Shown one piece after another: positions 5,583 through 10,702 of a stretch of 10,702 nucleotides of DNA. Source of the stretch: an uncultured Eubacterium sp. Its GTDB lineage: Bacteria; Bacillota; Clostridia; Lachnospirales; Lachnospiraceae. Location of the stretch: the NCBI GenBank assembly GCA_900551945.1, contig URYE01000082.1, forward strand, positions 1-10,702. Direction: 5' to 3'. The notes beneath the pieces are model-generated. The model saw only the letters and a list, made by a program, of their open reading frames with translations, searched no databases and was not told where the DNA came from. The translations under genes were made by a program, and so were the position numbers. Position 1 is the stretch's first letter, and every line of letters starts with the position of its first letter.

Positions 5583-7190
5583 ATGATACTTTCATTAGAA
5601 GGTCTTAAAAATAAAGAAGAATGGGAAAAGGCAGGCGTTAAGTTGCCTTCATACGATGTTGAAAAAGTAGTAAAGAATACAAAGGACTCACCAGTTTGGG
5701 TTCACTTTGGAATTGGTAACATTTTTAGAATATTCATTGGTGGAATTGCAGATACACTTATTGAACAGGGATTATCTGATAAGGGTATTACTTGTGTTGA
5801 AACATTTGACTTTGATGTAGTTGACAAGATTTATGACCCATTTGACAATCTTGTAATGGCAGTAACTTTAAAGGAAGATGGAAGCACAGATAAGAAGGTG
5901 CTTGGTTCACTTACAGAAGCTATTAAGGCTCAGTCTAACGTAGAAGAAAACTGGACAAGATTAAAGACAATTTTTGCTAATCCAGAACTTCAGATGGTAT
6001 CATTTACAATTACAGAAAAGGGTTATGCACTTCATGGTGCTGATGGAGAATTTTTCCCATTTATTAAGAGTGATATTGAAAATGGTCCAGAAAAAGCAAC
6101 ATCAGCAATGGCAGTAGTTGCAGCTCTTTTACTTGAAAGATATAAGACTTGCAAAGCTCCACTCGCAGTAGTTTCAATGGATAACTGCTCTCACAATGGT
6201 GAAAAGTTAAGAAATTCAATTACAGAAATGATTAGCGAATGGCACAAGAAGGGATATGTTGATGAAGAATTTGTTAATTATGTTAATGATGAAAGTCAAG
6301 TATCTTTCCCATGGTCAATGATTGATAAGATTACTCCAAGACCAGCAGATTCAGTTGCACAGTCATTAAAAGAAGCTGGTATTGAAAACATGGATGCAGT
6401 TATCACATCAAAGAGAACATATATTGCTCCATTTGTTAATGCAGAAGGCCCACAGTATCTTGTTATTGAAGACAGATTCCCTAATGGCAGACCACAGCTT
6501 GAAAAGGCTGGCGTATATATGACAGATAGAGATACAGTTAATAAGGTTGAAAGAATGAAGGTTACAACTTGCCTTAACCCATTACACACAGCACTTGCTG
6601 TATATGGCTGCATTTTAGGATATGACCTTATTGCTGATGAAATGAAGGATAAGGAACTTGCAGAACTTGTTAGAAGAATTGGTCTTGTTGAGGGTATGCC
6701 AGTTGTTACAGACCCTAAAATTCTTTCACCAGAAAAGTTTGCAGATGAAGTTCTTAATGTAAGAATACCTAACCCATTTATGCCTGATACACCACAAAGA
6801 ATTGCAACTGATACATCTCAAAAGGTTGGTATCAGATATGGCGAAACAATTAAGTCATATGTTGCAAAAGATGGTAGTGCAAAGGCACTTACAGCTATTC
6901 CTCTTGCAATTGCAGGTTGGTGTAGATATCTTCTTGCTGTTGATGATAATGGCGAAAGCTTTGAATTATCAGCAGACCCAATGGCTGATGAATTAAAGGC
7001 TCAAGTTGCTGGAATTAAAGTTGGTGAGCCATCATCATATAATGGACAGCTTAAAAACTTATTGTCAAATGCTAATATATTTGGTATAAATTTATATGAA
7101 GCGGGAATTGGCGACAAGATTGAGGAGATGTTTGTTGAAGAAATTGCAGGAAAAGGTGCTGTAAGAGAAACTCTTAAAAAATACCTTTAA
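5583..7190 (+). CDS. uxuB: Fructuronate reductase (D-mannonate oxidoreductase) UxuB
   Basis: NAD-dependent cytosolic enzyme interconverting D-fructuronate and D-mannonate, the step before UxuA. It belongs to the polyol-specific long-chain dehydrogenase (mannitol dehydrogenase) family. The N-terminal Rossmann part shows VHFGIGNIFR (about residues 39-48), the family's nucleotide-binding start. SMDNCSHNGEKL is the central DN-x-x-x-NG motif. KVTTCLNPLH carries the catalytic Lys326-x5-Asn332-x2-His335 signature. The 535-residue length fits UxuB and is longer than mannitol dehydrogenases of about 490. The start ATG 5583 has GGAGG at 5574-5578, a short 4-nt spacing. Its position between uxuA and a GntR regulator supports fructuronate over mannitol or tagaturonate. 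UxaB-like tagaturonate reductase is the main alternative. Confidence 0.93.
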   Translation: MILSLEGLKNKEEWEKAGVKLPSYDVEKVVKNTKDSPVWVHFGIGNIFRIFIGGIADTLIEQGLSDKGITCVETFDFDVVDKIYDPFDNLVMAVTLKEDGSTDKKVLGSLTEAIKAQSNVEENWTRLKTIFANPELQMVSFTITEKGYALHGADGEFFPFIKSDIENGPEKATSAMAVVAALLLERYKTCKAPLAVVSMDNCSHNGEKLRNSITEMISEWHKKGYVDEEFVNYVNDESQVSFPWSMIDKITPRPADSVAQSLKEAGIENMDAVITSKRTYIAPFVNAEGPQYLVIEDRFPNGRPQLEKAGVYMTDRDTVNKVERMKVTTCLNPLHTALAVYGCILGYDLIADEMKDKELAELVRRIGLVEGMPVVTDPKILSPEKFADEVLNVRIPNPFMPDTPQRIATDTSQKVGIRYGETIKSYVAKDGSAKALTAIPLAIAGWCRYLLAVDDNGESFELSADPMADELKAQVAGIKVGEPSSYNGQLKNLLSNANIFGINLYEAGIGDKIEEMFVEEIAGKGAVRETLKKYL

Positions 7191-7197
7191 TACTATC

Positions 7198-7250
7198 AAG
7201 TAAGTCCCACATTTCTATTGCGATAAGCATAAGTAAGGTGGGGCTTACTT
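7198..7250 (+). repeat. Hairpin element, copy 2 (after uxuB)
   Basis: AAGTAAGTCCCAC (7198-7210) pairs over 13 bp (one G-U) with 7238-7250, starting 7 bases after the uxuB stop. The loop holds TTGCGATAAGCATAAGTA, nearly the same as in copy 1. Only a weak T-rich stretch follows (TATATTTTA), so it may act as a leaky terminator or a 3'-end/processing element between uxuB and gntR. Confidence 0.7.
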
Positions 7251-7306
7251 ATATTTTATGCGAACAACGAGCAGACTCTTATTAATTATAGAAAGGCTGC
7301 GAAGTT

Positions 7307-7969
7307 ATGGAAAAATCATTGAATGAAGAAACTTATGAAAAGTTAAAGTACGACATAATGAATTTTAAACTATTGCCGGGGGATACAATAAGTGCGCAAA
7401 AGGTTGCATTAAGATATGATGTATCAAGAACTCCAGCAAGAGAAGCTATTGTTAATCTTGAAAAAGAAGGACTTTTAAAAATTATACCACAGTCGGGAAC
7501 GTATGTGGCTTGTATTAATTGCAGGCGTTCTGAGCAGGAGTGGTTTGTAAGAAAGAGTCTTGAAATTGGCATGGTTGATAGTCTTTTTGAAAATGCTAAC
7601 GACGAAATGCTTAATCGAATGACTGAGCTTAATAATCGTCTTATTAATTATAAAGATGGCGAAGAAAGTCTGGCAAGAATTGAACTTGATAATTCTTTTC
7701 ATGAACTTATTTATGAATGTTCTGGTGAAATGCTTGCAAAAAATATTATTCAGACACAGATGAGTCACTATAACAGAATTAGATATCTTGCTGAGTTAAA
7801 TAGTGCGATTAGTGCTAAGACTAATGATGAGCATGAAATGCTTATAGAGGCAATTAGAAATAAGGACAAGAGAAAGTATTTAAGGGTTATTAAGGCTCAT
7901 TTGAATAGAATTTTTGATGAACTTGAGAAGTTGAAGGGATTGTATCCGCAGTACTTTGAGAGGGAGTAA
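7307..7969 (+). CDS. GntR-family transcriptional regulator, FadR/FCD type (probable uxu regulator)
   Basis: A 220-residue DNA-binding repressor. An N-terminal winged helix (about 5-70) contains LLPGDTIS, then VSRTPAREAIVNLEKEGLL (39-57, recognition helix region) and the wing QSGTYV (62-67). The C-terminal all-helical FCD ligand domain (about 80-215) keeps the four metal ligands Asp128, His132, His176 and His198. Such domains bind carboxylic acids, which fits a uronate or mannonate effector. ATG 7307 follows AAAGG (7292-7296) by 10 nt. It lies 116 bases after uxuB with the copy 2 hairpin in between and no clear promoter, so partial readthrough from uxuAB is likely. By context it resembles UxuR/ExuR/KdgR-type local regulators. 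Its target is probably the palindrome upstream of uxuA (inference). Confidence 0.92.
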   Translation: MEKSLNEETYEKLKYDIMNFKLLPGDTISAQKVALRYDVSRTPAREAIVNLEKEGLLKIIPQSGTYVACINCRRSEQEWFVRKSLEIGMVDSLFENANDEMLNRMTELNNRLINYKDGEESLARIELDNSFHELIYECSGEMLAKNIIQTQMSHYNRIRYLAELNSAISAKTNDEHEMLIEAIRNKDKRKYLRVIKAHLNRIFDELEKLKGLYPQYFERE

Positions 7970-8026
7970 GGGAAAAATGGAGTATATTTTTGTAATATAT
8001 AGAGAAGTGTTAAATCACTTACTATA

Positions 8027-8060
8027 ATATAACAAAGATTTACTTCATTTTTTGTTATAT
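8027..8060. repeat. Perfect AT inverted repeat between gntR and the binding-protein gene
   Basis: ATATAACAAA (8027-8036) is inverted exactly at 8051-8060 with a 14-nt loop. A small AAGTG/CACTT hairpin lies just before it (8005-8009/8016-8020). No U-tract follows on the + strand, so it is a poor terminator. It could be a regulator site about 40 bases upstream of the next promoter's -10. Confidence 0.35.
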
Positions 8061-8098
8061 ACATATAGTGAAATAGTGTAGCTTGTAAAGTTGTTTTA

Positions 8099-8107
8099 TG
8101 GTATACT
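8099..8107 (+). promoter_or_regulatory. Extended -10 promoter for the binding protein/kinase operon
   Basis: TG-G-TATACT: an extended -10 with TATACT at 8102-8107. There is no good -35 at 16-18 bp, which suggests activator dependence or weak expression. Transcription would start around 8114, which argues for the downstream ATG at 8138 as the true start codon. Confidence 0.4.
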
Positions 8108-8137
8108 TAGAATATGCGAATGGATATTGGAATTAAT

Positions 8138-9190
8138 ATGAGAAGAAATATAAAGAATACATTTAAAAGAAATATAAAAAGAATATTATCGTGTGGATTG
8201 GTATTAAATATAGTTTTTACAAGTGTAGGTGTGCTTTCTGGGTGTGGTGAGTTAGGTGGTGCTAACGATGTGCCGGAGTATGTGCTTGTGTATGCGGAAA
8301 ATCAATCAGAAAATTATCCTACTACGAGAGGTGCGTATAAGTTTGCAGAGCTTGTAGGTGAGAAAACAAATGGTAAAATTAAGATTGTTATTAAATGCAA
8401 TGGTGAAATGGGCGATGAAAAGTCGGTTGTAGAACAGCTTGAGTTTGGCGGAGTTGATTTTTCGAGAGTTTCAGTGGCTTCTATATCGGATAATATTCCC
8501 AAATTAAAAGTAATTCAAATGCCATATCTATATTCTGGGGAATTGGCTATGTGGACTGTGCTTGATGGTGATATTGGAAAGGAATTTACGCAGGCTATAC
8601 AAGAAAGTGGTTATGGGATTAGGGCGTTGTCATGGTATGATGCAGGTGCTAGAAATTTCTATTCGGTTAAGCCACTTATGAGTATGTCAGACCTTGCGGG
8701 AATGAATATAAGAGTGCAGGAGTCAGAAGTGATGGCTAAAACAATTCAGCTTTTGGGAGCTAATCCTGTTAAAATGATTTATTCAGAAGTGTATATGGCA
8801 TTGCAGACAGGTAAGATTGATGGTGCGGAGAATAATTGGACTTCATATGAGTATTCAAGACATTTTGAGCAAGCAGAATATTGCCTTATTGATGAGCATA
8901 TACGAATACCAGAAGTACAGCTTATATCTGAAAAGACATGGAATAAGTTTAGTGATGAACAAAAGGATATAATTAGTCAGTGTGCAAAAGAGTCAGCAAT
9001 ATATGAAAGAGACTTATGGAGAATGGCTGACGAGGCTGCTAAAAGAACAGTTATTGATAAAGGTGTTACAGTAACTAAAGTAAGTGATGAGGAGAGAAGC
9101 TATTTTAGAGAAAAGCTACAGCCACTTTACGATGAATACTGTTCAGATTATATGGATATAATTGAAAAAATAGAGAGTATACAGGAGTAA
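8138..9190 (+). CDS. dctP: DctP-type (TRAP family) extracytoplasmic solute-binding lipoprotein
   Basis: A membrane-anchored binding protein of the TRAP DctP family, whose members typically capture organic acids, including C4-dicarboxylates, sialic acid and uronates. The export signal has a basic stretch (MRRNIKNTFKRNIKRI), a hydrophobic core and lipobox LSGC, with Cys36 as the lipidated residue. Family marks: MNIRVQES with the carboxylate-binding Arg, then GANPVKMIYSEVYMALQ and GKIDGAENNW. Length is normal at 350 residues. An in-frame ATG at 8114 would add 8 residues, but it sits on the predicted transcription start. Neither ATG has a clear ribosome site (TTGGAA precedes 8138). The kinase gene starts 2 bases after its stop, and DctQ/DctM are absent from the window. 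It may feed a distant transporter or serve as the kinase's ligand receptor. Confidence 0.88.
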   Translation: MRRNIKNTFKRNIKRILSCGLVLNIVFTSVGVLSGCGELGGANDVPEYVLVYAENQSENYPTTRGAYKFAELVGEKTNGKIKIVIKCNGEMGDEKSVVEQLEFGGVDFSRVSVASISDNIPKLKVIQMPYLYSGELAMWTVLDGDIGKEFTQAIQESGYGIRALSWYDAGARNFYSVKPLMSMSDLAGMNIRVQESEVMAKTIQLLGANPVKMIYSEVYMALQTGKIDGAENNWTSYEYSRHFEQAEYCLIDEHIRIPEVQLISEKTWNKFSDEQKDIISQCAKESAIYERDLWRMADEAAKRTVIDKGVTVTKVSDEERSYFREKLQPLYDEYCSDYMDIIEKIESIQE

Positions 9191-9192
9191 TT

Positions 9193-10650
9193 ATGTCTTT
9201 AAAAAAGAAATTCAAATACGTTTATATAATAAGTGGTTGTATTATTGCAATGACTCTTATTATAAGCATATTTCTTTCAATAAGAGGAATGGTTGTATTT
9301 ACATATACATTAGAACAAAATGACAAGGCAATGAACCTTTGTAATGCTATAGCTGATGAACGCAAGTTGTTTAAAACGTATACAGAAGATGAACAACCAT
9401 TTGCGCTAGAGCAATTAAGTAATGCACAGAAAAATACACAGTATGCGCTTTCTCAAATACCATTTGACTATAAGGATATGAATGAAGAACAGTATATTCT
9501 TATGCAGTCTATTTATAATGCTTATGATAGTTATAAAGATATTTTTAAGCAAGTTGTGAATATGAACCCTGAAAGTGAGGAGTACAGATTAAAGCTTGAC
9601 AAGTATTATAAGGTTCAGCAATATCTGGAAGGTTATGCAAAAGATTTTGAAAGTCTGACAGTTGCTATGGGTAGCGAATATTATAATAATCAGAAGAAGT
9701 TATTTTATATAATACCTACGATATGTGTATTTATTGCATTTGTGGTAATAATGTTGTTTATGTGGCTTAAGCATTTTATTAGCAAAAAAATTGTAGAACC
9801 AGTGCTTGCGTTATCTAATGAAGCTAAAAGAATAAGTATGAATGATTTTTCAGGAAATGATTTGACAACTGATGGTGATGATGAAATATCTATGCTTATT
9901 AAGTCGTTTGTTGAAATGAAGTATTCCACAAAAAATTATATTACTACTCTTAAGGAAAAGCACAAGGTAGAAAAGCAACTTGAAGAAATGCGTTTTGAAA
10001 TGCTTAAAAATCAGATTAATCCACATTTTTTATTTAATACATTAAATCTTATTGCAGGTACAGCGCAGATTGAAGATGCACAAGTTACGGAAAAAATGAT
10101 TATTACGTTAAGCCGTCTATTTAGGTATAATCTAAAGACACAGACTTCAATTATGCCACTTGAGCAAGAAATTAAGGTGGTCGGAGATTATATGTATCTT
10201 CAACAAATGCGTTTTGGTCAGCGAATAAAGTATATTTGCAATGCGACAGACGAGTGTTTGGAGGAGCTTGTTCCGTCTTTTGTATTACAACCACTTGTGG
10301 AAAATGCTATTATACATGGGTTATCTAATTCATCAGAAGGGGGACTTATTTATGTTCGTTGTTGGAAGAAGAATGAATATATGTATATGTCGGTTGCTGA
10401 TACGGGGCTTGGTATAGAACATGAGAGGCTTATGAAGATAAGAAGTACAATAGATGGTGTATTTGATAGTGATGAGTTTGAAAATAATAATGAATTGCAG
10501 GATTTAAAAAGTAATCAAAAAACAGTTGGTGTGGGACTTGGAAATATTGCGCAACGTGTTAAGGGGATGTATGATGACAGCGGAATGAAAGTATACAGTC
10601 ATCAAGGTTGTGGCACAATAATACAGGTGTATTTTAATATTGGGAAATAG
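9193..10650 (+). CDS. Sensor histidine kinase, YesM/LytS type (His_kinase + HATPase_c)
   Basis: A 485-residue membrane sensor that should phosphorylate a response regulator, presumably encoded just downstream but not in the window. Layout: TM1 about 9-32; an extracytoplasmic domain of about 135 residues, rich in predicted helix and without a recognised PAS/Cache motif; TM2 about 172-195; a HAMP-like linker about 196-250 (EPVLALSNEAKRIS); a coiled segment; the His_kinase domain with phospho-acceptor His278 in NQINPHFLFNTLN; the N-box LQPLVENAIIHG with Asn371; and G-boxes DTGLG (403-407) and GVGLGN (446-451). Its AGGAG (9183-9187) overlaps the stop of the binding-protein gene, so the two are translated together. 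All catalytic motifs are present. The ligand is unknown; an organic acid presented by the neighbouring lipoprotein is the contextual guess. Confidence 0.93.
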   Translation: MSLKKKFKYVYIISGCIIAMTLIISIFLSIRGMVVFTYTLEQNDKAMNLCNAIADERKLFKTYTEDEQPFALEQLSNAQKNTQYALSQIPFDYKDMNEEQYILMQSIYNAYDSYKDIFKQVVNMNPESEEYRLKLDKYYKVQQYLEGYAKDFESLTVAMGSEYYNNQKKLFYIIPTICVFIAFVVIMLFMWLKHFISKKIVEPVLALSNEAKRISMNDFSGNDLTTDGDDEISMLIKSFVEMKYSTKNYITTLKEKHKVEKQLEEMRFEMLKNQINPHFLFNTLNLIAGTAQIEDAQVTEKMIITLSRLFRYNLKTQTSIMPLEQEIKVVGDYMYLQQMRFGQRIKYICNATDECLEELVPSFVLQPLVENAIIHGLSNSSEGGLIYVRCWKKNEYMYMSVADTGLGIEHERLMKIRSTIDGVFDSDEFENNNELQDLKSNQKTVGVGLGNIAQRVKGMYDDSGMKVYSHQGCGTIIQVYFNIGK

Positions 10651-10702
10651 AGTTTGGGGTGGAAAATATTATTAAATTTTATAGTCGCTGATTGCTTGAC
10701 CG

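Noticed and set aside
10651..10702. Start of a response regulator or end of a convergent gene after the kinase
   Set aside because: A GTG at about 10660 stops after ten codons, and the reverse strand shows only unrecognisable short tails. Nothing can be supported from 52 bases.

Overview
The window looks like chromosomal DNA from a low-GC Gram-positive anaerobe. AT-rich intergenic DNA, strong AGGAGG-type ribosome sites, a short-form UxuA, a FadR-type GntR regulator, a YesM-type kinase and an IS605-type TnpB tail together suggest a Lachnospiraceae gut bacterium close to Lachnospira/[Eubacterium] eligens. The genus is inference. All genes are on the + strand.

Layout. (1) 1-471: the right end of an IS200/IS605-family element (last codons of tnpB, then its noncoding right end, a likely omega/reRNA source) sits inside a small membrane-protein gene, whose C-terminal fragment runs to 471. 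(2) 472-1031: gene-free. It holds a consensus-like promoter (554-582), about 200 bases with no ORF but several nested inverted repeats, and a good intrinsic terminator (790-831), which together look like an orphan noncoding RNA unit. (3) 1032-3897: an M20D amidohydrolase, then a 14-TM MFS transporter gene broken by a single-base frameshift at about 3271. (4) 3898-4293: a very long terminator hairpin, a palindromic operator over the next promoter, and a roughly 170-nt leader. (5) 4294-7969: uxuA, uxuB and a GntR/FCD regulator. This is the hexuronate branch fructuronate -> mannonate -> 2-keto-3-deoxygluconate plus its probable regulator. (6) 8114-10650: a DctP-type binding lipoprotein followed two bases later by a sensor histidine kinase, with no TRAP membrane subunits in the window.

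How it fits together. UxuB reduces fructuronate to mannonate and UxuA dehydrates mannonate to KDG. The GntR protein is the natural candidate to bind the palindromes at 4089-4114 in response to a uronate intermediate. The lipoprotein/kinase pair may sense an extracellular acid such as a uronate, by analogy with the B. subtilis DctB-DctS pair. Uronate isomerase, KDG kinase and aldolase are not in the window.

The least explained signals are noncoding. Two homologous hairpins follow uxuA and uxuB, with a conserved loop word and a compensatory stem change, and the same word recurs in the uxuA leader. The others are the orphan RNA unit and a hairpin placed between a purine-rich SD-like sequence and the uxuA start codon.
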